Shown here in pieces: positions 46,170 through 55,404 of a DNA stretch of 64,000 nucleotides; the stretch's first letter is position 1; the number at the start of each line of letters is the position of its first letter. The translations under genes and the position numbers were made by a program. Origin of the DNA: Spizellomyces punctatus DAOM BR117 (Eukaryota > Chytridiomycota > Chytridiomycetes > Spizellomycetales > Spizellomycetaceae); contig NW_015971545.1 of the NCBI RefSeq assembly GCF_000182565.1, positions 413,373 to 477,372 on the forward strand, in the 5' to 3' direction. The notes under the pieces are model-generated. The model saw only the letters and a list, made by a program, of their open reading frames with translations, made no database searches and had not been told where the DNA came from.

Positions 46170-47122
46170 ATGAGCCACAGACGCACGACTCTCTTTGTTG
46201 CTGGCATTGGCTCTCGTACACGTGCCAGGGATCTCGCCTTTGAATTCGAGAGGTAACGGTTCCGCGCTTCCCCGATCGTCGTTCCATACTCTTCCGCGCT
46301 CACAGCTTCCACTTGCCGTAATTCCAGGTATGGCAGGCTTGTCCGTTGTGACATTCCCGCTCCAAGGGGAGCTGCGGCCAAGCCGTAAGTATCGATATTG
46401 ATATGTAGTATGCTCATATCCACCGTCAGTCTTTCTTTTGAAAGAAGTATCGCTCGTGCGGACGAGGACGATTCACAATAGTCGAGTCCTTTGCGCGGCG
46501 GGCGATCGTATCGATTTCTTACGTTGCAAGTTGTCTAATCTATACCCTCCCTTCCCTTCCCTCTCACCTTCGCGTTTCTCTCTCGCCTTGATGACCGGAT
46601 TGGCTTAGCAGTTATGCGTTTGTTGAGTTCGAGGACCCCAGGGATGCTGAAGATGCTTACTACGAGATGCAGGGCCGCAAGGTTGACGGTTACATGCTGA
46701 ACATTCAGGTTTGTCTCATTCCTTTTCCTCCCTCCATAAAGATTCGGTGTTCACAGTTATGGTTTGCAGTGGGCTAAGAATGCCCCTAGCCGCAACTGGC
46801 GCTATGACGATCGTCGGGACCGCTCCCGGTCTCCTCCTCGTCGTCGGAGGGTGTCTCGTTCAAGATCCCGCTCTCCTCGTCGTCGCTCCAGGTCTCCTCG
46901 TTCGCCACGGAAGACCGCCGCCGCTCCCGATCACCCCGTGAAGATAGGCGCGACGACCGCGACGACAGACGTGAGGCCCACATTGAAGCGGAGGTCAAGG
47001 ATGACCGCTCCCCTGTCAAGCGCTCCCCTAGCCCGGAGCGTAACGGGCATCGCAGCCCTTCTCCTGACCGTCGTCGTGAAGATGACGAAGATCGCGGTCG
47101 CTCACCTTCCCCACGCGACTAA
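46170..47122 (+). CDS. SR-type splicing factor (RRM plus RS domain), with an apparent frame break
   Basis: The RRM has RNP2 TLFVAGI and RNP1 YAFVEFED, with [20 protein letters not shown] and [19 protein letters not shown] between and after, typical of an SR protein that binds pre-mRNA. Exon 1 starts at ATG 46170. Introns follow EFER, the KP codon near 46378 and MLNIQ. The RS domain starts [20 protein letters not shown]. Near 46905-46915 the RS-coding frame shifts by one base. One frame runs to RSPRSPRK and then loses RS character. Another picks up [18 protein letters not shown] and ends SPSPRD at 47120-47122. A one-base loss or an unusually short intron would explain it. Confidence 0.85.
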
Positions 47123-48042
47123 GCAGGTCATGGTTTTTCCGAGTATGTAACGGGATCTCAATTATGAATGTTCATACGTTGCCTGGATGCCATGGTTTGT
47201 GGACGATGTTAGTGCGCGTGATAATAGGGTTCTGGGATTGCTATTGTTGCGCTTAGTGTAGTTTTTTGCCTTTTTTGCCTTTTTCTTTTGGACACGCAGT
47301 GTCGGATCTTTGTGTAGTTGCCCACTGTCCGTGAGTGGGTAACTTGCCTGTGAGGGGCCAAAATAGCGGAATTTTCTTCCATATACGGTACGCTTCCCTT
47401 CCTTTCGACATTTCGTCGGTTTCCGGCTTTGAAAACGGTCGGGGGCTTTACTTTACCGTCGGCGGTGTTTCTTCCACGACGATGCTTCACCTGCCTGTCG
47501 ATTGCGATTCCGCTTTTCGTATCTAGGCGCATCTATTGTCCCCTCCTCACATGTCCCGCGAGCGGTCAGCTTACATTCCAGCTCTCTAATCAACGCATTA
47601 CGTCTTTGCAATCGTCGTCCATCTACAGGGCTGCGTGCCTAAAGTCCCGACCACGAGCGTATTTTAAGGTCAGTGTCTTTGTTGCTTTCTGTATTGCATG
47701 TCATTTCGCTCTAGCGCAATATATTGTAAGTGCCTGGGATTGCATTCTTGTTCATTCTGTACCCGTGTGTGTAACCGGGCAATAGTATCGGAAACAAATG
47801 ATGCACGAAAGTGGATATCAGTGTCGTTCATCACCATTCATCACCATCCAAGGATAACACTGCAAGATGACAGTATTTATCAGGTCTCAGGTCTGACTGT
47901 GTTCGACCCAAACGCGTCTTTTTTTGTAGTTCCAAACCCACCGTAACTGTGGATATTTGAACGGGATCTGTTTAATATGTGTAATATTGCAATGGGAGCC
48001 AGACACCGGAACTATGCAGGATCATATGCACTATGTACAATT
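47123..48042. other. Convergent intergenic region, 920 bp, no gene seen
   Basis: This lies between the SR-protein stop and the PRPP-synthetase-like stop. It holds T-rich stretches (about 47260-47290) and a small hairpin (CCCAC...GTGGG, about 47322-47340). Frames up to 118 codons on the plus strand have no family resemblance. Both 3' UTRs must lie here, leaving several hundred bases unexplained. Confidence 0.45.
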
Positions 48043-49514
48043 TCAGATCGCAGTGTGGAAGAGATATGATATGGACTCCCCATTGTGAGTCCGTCGGATC
48101 GCTTCGGCCAAGACGCCGCTGATATCGATAAAGTGGAGCTTCTTGGATGCTGCTTGTTTCCAGTCCGGAAATGGATACGTGTTTGTGACAATGACCTAAG
48201 GATTTTGCAAGAACGTTCCACGTTAGGATCAAGATGAACAAACTAACAGGACTGAAAGACTAACCTCATCTACTGCTTCGCACTCTTCGATTTCTTGGAC
48301 CGCATTTCCTGAGAGGATACCATGGGTTGCAATGATATAAACTTTATAGGCACCACACCGCTTCAAGTGCTCTGAAGAGTCCAAGAACGAATGTGTTCCA
48401 TCAATAATATCGTCCTTTTAGAGAATATATGAACGATAATCTTCATGTCAACCCAATGCAGTCATAGCGTACCAGCATGAAACAAATTTTATCCTTGACG
48501 TCTCCAACGAGGGTTAATCGGGTTTCGATGCCTTCCAGTCCGTCATCCTTACTATGAGCCGGTTGGTTAATGTGATACCGCTCCCGGTGAATCAGTGCAA
48601 AGTCTATTCCAAGTTTGTCTGCTAATGACGTTACTCTGTATACAACGTTAGAGTATCGATCAAAGCGCAAGCAAACGATAAAGATTGTACCTTTTGGCTC
48701 CGCCGGCATTCTTGGAAATGACTACACCATTTTGGTAATTTGGAAATCTCTCGCGAATGTATCTTGCAATGCAGGGCTCGGCAACTAGATTGTCTACGGG
48801 GCTTTTGAAGAAGCCTTGAATTTGTGACGAGTGGAGGTCCATTGTAATGATATGGTCGACTCCTGCGGTTGCAAGCATGTTTGCCACAACTACAAGAACG
48901 ACAGCATGTAAGTTTGGCGTTTGATCATTTTCAGCAATTTAAAAGAACTTGCGTTTTGCAGTGATGGCGCCTCTTGCCTTCTTCTTCTTTGACTGCTTAT
49001 TGTAAGGAAAATATGGTAATCTGCAATGCATGACCGTCTGATCAGTTCCACTGCCGTTTGACCGTTTCTTGACCATCCATGTTCGTTCGTCAACCTACAC
49101 AGCAGTGATCCTCCTCGCACTAGCAATCTTGCAAGCATTGATCATAATCAACAATTCCATCAGATGATCATTGATAGCCATCGAACCCGACTGAATAATA
49201 TAAACGTCTTCATTTCGCACCGAGACGCCAATCTCCACGGCTGTTTCTGCGTTTGAAAATCGTTTCATGGTTGCCGGTGCTGCAGGAATGCCTAGTCGAT
49301 CTATGATAAGCGCGGACAGCTCAGGATGGGACGACCCCGTAAAGATTTTAACCTGTGAAAACAAAAAGAGGTTTACAATTCGTGCTCATTTAACTGGGAG
49401 AGGACGTAAAAGAAAGGGAACGGGACGTTTTGCACAATAATCTATAGCTCCATAGGTACGGACGGACCAATGTTCCCAACAATTGTTTGACTCTGTCCAA
49501 CTGACCCTTCGCAT
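48043..49514 (-). CDS. Ribose-phosphate pyrophosphokinase-like protein (PRPP synthetase or associated subunit)
   Basis: PRPP synthetases make 5-phosphoribosyl-1-diphosphate from ribose-5-phosphate and ATP. The start is taken at 49514, giving MRR spliced across a 153-nt intron (49353-49505) to [20 protein letters not shown]. The rest shows [56 protein letters not shown] and [47 protein letters not shown] and [13 protein letters not shown] follow. The PRPP-binding loop, normally VDD(M/I)xDTCGT, is [10 protein letters not shown] here, as in animal PRPP synthetase-associated proteins (DDIIDDVxSF). It may thus be a regulatory subunit. About six exons. Confidence 0.88.
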
Positions 49515-49665
49515 ATCTTTTCTTCTTTGGCCTTCAACAACAGTGGGTACGGTCTCTACGTTTGCTATCGCAGCAGCAGGTGTATCCTCGCAATCGGACG
49601 GCGTGGTCAGGTCCACCTTGAGGAAGCAAGGTCTTGAAGAGGATGGGAATTCGCTTCGTTTTTTT

Positions 49666-49683
49666 CACACACACACACACACA
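49666..49683 (+). repeat. (CA)9 microsatellite
   Basis: Nine CA dinucleotides in the divergent upstream region. Confidence 0.95.
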
Positions 49684-50156
49684 TGTATGGGTTCCCAACA
49701 CTTGCAATCTTCAATCTGTGTCATGTGACTAGCTGATTTGCTTTCCGGATGGAGCCGTAATGATTCCAATGGCAAAAAGCCAAATCATTGATCTCCTTTG
49801 TCTTTTATCGCTTACCATCGAACAAATAATCCACATGGCAAGTTTGAAAGAGTCCAATATCTGGTAGCTCATCAAAAGGCAAGCAGGGCGGAGGGTAAAG
49901 GCGGGGGGAGGATTGGCCCGCAAAAGGAGAATCCCCAACCGGAGGCCCAACAAAGTCCCATTTTGGCGTTTGTTTTGTGAAGGGGCCGAACGGTTGAAAA
50001 TTCCACCCGACTCGGCGACTCCTTCTTTTTACGATCAGCACGACGGAAGAATTCCAAAAAGTGCTATCGAAATGACCTTGAACCCCAAAAGGAAGAAAAA
50101 AAACCTTCTGCATTGCAGTTCGATTTCTTTGGTAGTGACTCACGGCTGAGGACTTT

Positions 50157-50171
50157 AAAAAAAAAAAAAAA
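50157..50171 (+). repeat. A15 homopolymer
   Basis: Fifteen consecutive A inside a purine-rich low-complexity stretch. Confidence 0.9.
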
Positions 50172-50394
50172 GGTTTCTACGCTCGGAGAACAGCGCAAAA
50201 AAAACGAACAAGACAAAAAAGAAGGCTGTTTGTTAAAAGTGCCGGTTGGGAGGCACGTTGACTTTATGAAGAGGTCAAAAAAAAATATCAAGTTGATATG
50301 CAGGGTCAACCCTTGCCTTTGGAATTGTCTTCCATCTCGTAGACCATAGCCCTTTAGCAACCTAGCAAAGTCCAAGCAACTGGCAAAGAGTCAA

Positions 50395-51316
50395 ATGCAT
50401 TTTGGACTCGGCCACCGCAAAAGCCAAGCACCAGAACCTGATGCTCAGCGCGCTCACTCACTACCTCGACGCCTCAGGTCATTTCTACCCAAAGTCCCAT
50501 CACCTCTTCACTTTGAAATAAAACCCAAACACTGCCAAAGACGGAGTTCTGTACACTCTACAGACTCGAAAACGTCTGATAAACGCTTACGCGAACCACG
50601 GAGGTCCTTGTCTGACGGACAACTTATCGTTCCAAAAGCAGCGAGCAATAGAGCAGATGACCAGCGACGCACCACAAAGTCTTTACCACGGAAAGTGGCG
50701 CCCCAAACAACAAGGTCCATTCCTTCTTCCTACCAGCTCAAGGGTTTTGCGGCCTTGTTCGCTGGCTTGGAGCTGCTAAGTGACTCTATGGACCCTACCG
50801 GGAAGACGTTGGAAAGCTTGCTGGAAAGCGGAAACATTGTCGGGTTGTACCTAGCGGGCGGTATGTAATGGGATGAGAAATGTTGACTCTCGGCGAACAC
50901 TAACAAAATATTTCGTGGTCCTTTCAGGCTGGAGCGAACCATGTCGGCATTTCACCCAACAATTGACATCCTTTTTCAGCAACAATAATCAAAACTTTAC
51001 CGTCGTATATGGTTCACTAGACCGCACACCAAGTGAACACGCCAACCACCTCTATGACACGGGATTCCTTTCATTACCTCATGAACCGCCATCGTCAGTA
51101 TCACCTCAAGGTACCTTATCCAAAACAGAAAAAGTGCTACGATCGCTAAATATTGAAGGAATTCCGAAACTGTTAATACTGGGTAAACATGGAGAGATGA
51201 TTACGATGCATGGGCGTTGTGTCGTGCAGTGGGGTGGGGAGGGTGCCGTAGATGCTTGGCGGAGGGGTGAAACCGGCCTGTACTCTTGTTTCGTCAAGAC
51301 GTTCAAGTTTTGGTGA
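50395..51316 (+). CDS. Nucleoredoxin-like thioredoxin-fold protein with altered active site
   Basis: Two exons (50395-50860, 50928-51316) join to 284 residues. The first ~125 residues are basic and Ser-rich (RRLRSFLPKVPSP, KSLPRKVAPQTTRS). Then a tryparedoxin/nucleoredoxin fold: LESGNIVGLYLAGGWSEPC, RHFTQQLTSFF, NFTVVYGSLDRTPSEHANHL, LNIEGIPKLLILGKHGEMIT and MHGRCVVQWGG. The catalytic WCxxC is WSEPC, so the nucleophilic Cys is Ser and only the second Cys remains. Classical disulfide reduction is therefore unlikely. The cis-Pro loop (GIP) is kept. The basic N-terminus could direct the protein to the nucleus or membrane. Confidence 0.82.
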
Positions 51317-51437
51317 TGTATTTCCATATTACTGTACAAATATTATTTAATGATTTAGCGCGAAGCGTTTTAATACACCCTGAAAGATATTTGGTTTTGA
51401 CAACTATATACAAGACAATGTTCCGGCCTTAACCGTG

Positions 51438-52614
51438 TTACGCTTTTCGCCGCTTCGTCGTGCCTTTTGTTGGAACCTTCCTTTGGGCGCCGGATTCCTG
51501 CGTTGTGACCTTTGCCTTCTCCTTAAAAAGCTTCTTTTGGAAGGCTTCAAAATCCTCATCGGCCAGCTCTGGCCCACCATTGGAACTAATGTCGTCCTTG
51601 TTCTCCTCTCCATCGTCATCCATTGACCTCTTCTTTCGCTTGCTTCCAGCCTTCTTTCCCTTTGTGTCGGCTTTCTTGGCATATTTTGCTTCCAAGTTCT
51701 GCACCAAAGCATCCATACGACTCTGGCCCCGTTGTTGTATCAGCATGCGAAGGCCATCTTCTCCTTCATCCTCTATAGATGCCACTCCGCGTCTTCGCGG
51801 GCCCTTTGCTTCCTTGTCTTCATACTTCCCTTTGATTTCTTGCCACAATTTCTCGGCCTCCCGTGCCTCCTTTTCCGATTCCCTTTTCCTCTTTGCAAGC
51901 TCCTTTTGGTCGATTTTGGTGAATTTTTTGTATGCTTTAACATCCCCACCGCTGATGGCCGCTGTCACGATTTCACGGACGCGATCGAGATCGTCAAATG
52001 TCATGAGGGGGACCGTTTCCAGAATATAGAAAACGTCGCCTTTGGAAGATTGATATGCTTCCAATATCTCTTGCCGTTCCTCTTCAGAGCCTGAAGACGG
52101 AATCAGTCAAATCTCCTCAGCCTTTCCTCATGGCTCTGTCCTCAACTCACCTTTGTATTTTTTCTCAAACTCCTCGATACTCTCCTTCGTCAGACCAACC
52201 CATAGCTGCCTAAAAAACTCCTCCCAAGTGGCATCGCCTTTATCTCCAAAGAAGCCGTCAGATTCACCTAGTTCCCCAGTCTGGTCGTAGTGTTTGCGTT
52301 TGACAGGATCTGATAAAACTTGGTACCATACGGCGATCTCTTGGAACTTTGCTGTTGCGGCGGCTTTCTCTTCTTCACTCGCCTTACTGAGTTTGTCTGG
52401 GTGATACTTCAGCGCCAGTTTACGGTATGCTTTCTTGACTTGTTCCTGCAGATAAAGTCGTTTACGGGGTTGTTAAAAAGCTCCTTTGCGCCTGACCAGA
52501 GGCTACCTCTGAAGCGTCTCGGGAAATATTAAACTCTGCATACAGGTCAATTGCCGGTTCGTCCATATCATTGTCGTCGCCCTGTGCCGTCTTTGATGTC
52601 TTTGTTCGAGTCAT
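51438..52614 (-). CDS. J-domain protein DNAJC9 family
   Basis: DNAJC9-type proteins are Hsp70 co-chaperones that also bind histones H3-H4. The start (52612-52614) gives [16 protein letters not shown] and then a J domain: [52 protein letters not shown]. It is followed by [20 protein letters not shown] and [20 protein letters not shown], the conserved DNAJC9 block. A charged C-terminal helix ([20 protein letters not shown] in part) comes next, and the basic end KGTTKRRKA looks like a nuclear signal. About four exons; the HPD motif lies near 52410. It is divergent from AHA1 with 295 bp between the starts. Confidence 0.93.
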
Positions 52615-52909
52615 GCGTGCTGCTCTGGTTTAGATTTCAATACAGATTGGACAGAGTTACCAGCACAGAGATGTCCCGGCAGCTGGACACTCGCAGATAA
52701 TTTATCCCAGAAAAGCAAGTATGACTCAGTGAAGGCCCAGCACTTTCAAGCGATGTTTCTGGAGAATTCGGTCGAGTTCGTGTTTTGCTTGCAAACGCTG
52801 GCAGCTCTTACTTAACAACCATCCCGCCCGATCCTTCTCTCCTTTGAGACCGTTTCGGTCATCGCTGTGGTGCTCCCATATTTTGTTTCTCGTCAACGCA
52901 TAATACACA

Positions 52910-54219
52910 ATGACACAAACCCAGAACGGTACCGGGACGAACTGGAAGAATGTTAACAACTGGTAAGAAAATCCTAGCGATCGCGGCATTTTTCTTATGC
53001 CATTTGTTCACGTTGTACCGCTTTATGATAGGCATTGGGTTGAAAAAAACTGCATGCCTTGGGCCAAAGAATATCTTACAAAAGAGTTAACTGGTACCGC
53101 GGTGGAGAGTGGAGATTGTAAGGTTTCTGTCGAGGAAGTCCGGGATGTGACGGGGGATGTGGATATCAATCAGCGGAAGGGAAAGGTCATCACGATATTT
53201 GATATTGCGCTGACCCTCGGATGGACTGGTGTGTGAAAGTAGAAGAGCAATTGACTATCTGTCGATTCAATTTCTTATAAATTCTAATTACAGGTGAGGG
53301 ATACGGTACGACCGCATCTGGGAAAATCGTCATCCCAGAGTACATGCACGACACGGACTTGGATGATATAGTTGTATGTATCGTTCTGGAGATACATATT
53401 ATGGCGATAGGCTGACACCGTTCGGCTACAGTTTGATATATCATTGGATTCTCCAAATGCCGATCGGGAAAAGATTAAGGAAGTAGTGCGAAAAGATCTG
53501 ACCAAAGTTGTACGAGAAAAGCTTGGAAAGTTTGCAAAGGATCTTGTGGAAGGTTAGTTTAGATCGCCGCGCTATAGTTTGAAGGTTTCGATATTTACGA
53601 GCATATTCATAGCGCATCTCAAGGACGTGTACATTGCACCGGACGAAATGAAGGGCCACCCGGTATTGCAGGCCTATCAGCCCAAACCACCGGCCCCCGG
53701 TGACGCAAAACCCACTGCATCGAAGGGGAAGGAAGGTGTGCTCGGCGGCTTGACAACCATTAAACAAACGATCGAGTTTGTAGCCTCATCACAAGATATC
53801 TATGAAACGCTCTTGGACAAACAGCGGGTTCAAGCTTGGACACGAGGCAAAGCAGATATCTCCCGCGAAATTGGATCTGTGTTCAATTTCTTTGATGGCA
53901 ATATCAGTGGTACCATCGCCGAGCTGGTGCCTAACAAAAAGATTGTACAAAAGTGGCGATTGAAGACTTGGCCGGCTGGTCATTACTCAACGGTCACTTT
54001 GGATCTGAACGAGGGACGTGACAATACGATTCTGAAGCTCACCCAAAGCGATGTTCCGGTTGGTGAGAAGGATATTACAGAGAATAACTGGAAAAACTAC
54101 TACTGGAACCCCATTAAGGCGGCGTTTGGGTAAGTCTTTGTAAAAGCCAAACAAACTGTGCCGTTGCTGGCCGAGGCTAATACGAACTCTATGTATTCAG
54201 ATACGGAGGTCTTCTGTAG
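52910..54219 (+). CDS. AHA1: Hsp90 ATPase activator AHA1
   Basis: AHA1 binds the Hsp90 middle domain and speeds its ATP hydrolysis. Exon 1 (52910-52962) gives MTQTQNGTGTNWKNVNNW and is spliced to HWVEKNCMPWAKEYLTKEL (exon 2, 53032-53228), so WHW spans the junction. The N-terminal Aha1_N domain continues with GKVITIFDIALTLGWTGEGY. The C-terminal START-like AHSA1 domain begins at TIKQTIEFVASSQDIYETLL and includes GSVFNFFDGNISGTIAEL, then KKIVQKWRLKTWPAGHYSTV. The last intron lies before YGGLL and the stop is at 54217-54219. The usual N-terminal WxxGDPRW block is absent or very short. Confidence 0.95.
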
Positions 54220-54531
54220 GGGAGCACTTTTACATATGAGGATTGGAATCAGGCTGTATAGATTGGGCTTAACTTTTGCAGAGAGCCAGCAGAAATACAT
54301 TGTACTTATTCAAAACGGTTAGAGAAGAAAAGATGTTGGTTGGGTGTGTGCTGATCGACTTGCACGTGATACAGATTGCGCGTTGACCTTTGCAATGCGT
54401 GAAACCTTGCTGGACAACGTCCTTTAACAACAATTATCCAAGTCGACTCCATATAAGTTCTATAGGAGCTTCCAATCACTGGCATCTTCCAATCTTCTTT
54501 ACAAGCGCTACGATCATGTTGGTTTTAATTT
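54220..54531. other. Intergenic region between AHA1 and IES6, 312 bp
   Basis: AT-balanced sequence without a clear promoter motif or gene. It should hold the AHA1 3' UTR and the IES6 promoter. Confidence 0.4.
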
Positions 54532-55284
54532 ATGCGCCCGAGGTCAAAGAGAGCAGGAAAAGACCATATTCATGTTCATAATTCTGTAGGGTCAAAGCAT
54601 CCAGAGCGTCAAGCGCCAAAGCAAAAGGATCACCAGCTCCACCCACAAAGAAGCAAAGGGTTGTGAATCCCCTGAATGTTACTTTTGAGTAGACGTTCCC
54701 GTTGACATTCCGCCACACCATTATTCGTTGTAGTTGGACGAAAATGCTGCAGACACACCCGGCTCGAGCCCGCCCTCGACGCCTGTCCAAACCGGAAAGG
54801 CTTCAGCAGCGGAGATCCAGGCAATGGACGTCAACTCTTTCCATAAACCGTTCAAAAACCCGCGTTATGCAGCACCGAAATCAGTCAAAAAGTTGAAACA
54901 GCTTGCGTCTGCGGATAAAGCTTTGGATATCCCGATGGATGTGCCTACGTGTAAGTAGCTGTCGAGACCCGCAATATATGACTCAAACTCATAGTCGATT
55001 ATGTTTTGCTTGTAGACTGGAACATTGAAGCACCACCCTCTTTCCTTCCTCAAAAAAAGTATTGTGATGTTACGGGATTGGAGGTAAAATATTACTTTCA
55101 TGCTCCTTGTATGCACTAATAGTCAACGCATTGACGATCATTCTTTGTCCAGGCACCGTATACGGATCCGAAAACGAGATTACGATACCATAATGCGGAC
55201 GTATACCAGTTCATACGAAGCTTACAACCACATCACATACAAACATACCTTGAGCTTCGCAACGCCGCTGTAAATCTACGATGA
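54532..55284 (+). CDS. IES6: INO80 chromatin-remodelling complex subunit IES6/INO80C
   Basis: IES6 forms a module with Arp5 in the INO80 remodeller. The YL1_C-type domain is clear: FHKPFKNPRYAAPKSVKKLK, SADKALDIPMDVPTYWNIEA, PPSFLPQKKYCDVTGLEAPY, TDPKTRLRYHNADVYQFIRS. It ends LRNAAVNLR at 55282-55284. The 3' exons are certain. The 5' end is not: ATG 54532 (MRP) with a 47-nt intron would lead to a Lys/Ala/Pro-rich exon (SAKAKGSPAPPTKKQRVVNP). The next intron (about 54696) then needs either an alternative acceptor or a non-canonical junction. A safe minimal start is the ATG at 54824 (MDVNSFHKPF). Confidence 0.85.
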
Positions 55285-55404
55285 AGATCAACACTGATAG
55301 TTTTTGTTTCTGTAATTATTATTAATAGGATTTGTATATAAAGTGGTGGCAGACCGACAGTATGCAAATATACAGCAGTATGGTCATATCCCGCGCACGC
55401 CAAT

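Larger units (their letters stand above)
49515..50394. other. Divergent intergenic region, 880 bp
   Basis: This separates the PRPP-synthetase-like and nucleoredoxin-like starts. It contains a (CA)9 microsatellite (49666-49683), a G-rich stretch near 49890-49910 and an A15 run (50157-50171). Purine-rich low-complexity sequence continues to about 50290. No gene is supported. Confidence 0.5.

Noticed and set aside
47429-47785. 118-codon plus-strand frame after the SR protein
   Set aside because: Composition is Cys/Ser/Phe-rich without domain resemblance; it looks like non-coding sequence between convergent genes.
49805-50143. 112-codon minus-strand frame in the divergent region before the nucleoredoxin-like gene
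   Set aside because: Overlapping frames of similar length exist on both strands of this low-complexity stretch, and no splice or family evidence supports any of them.
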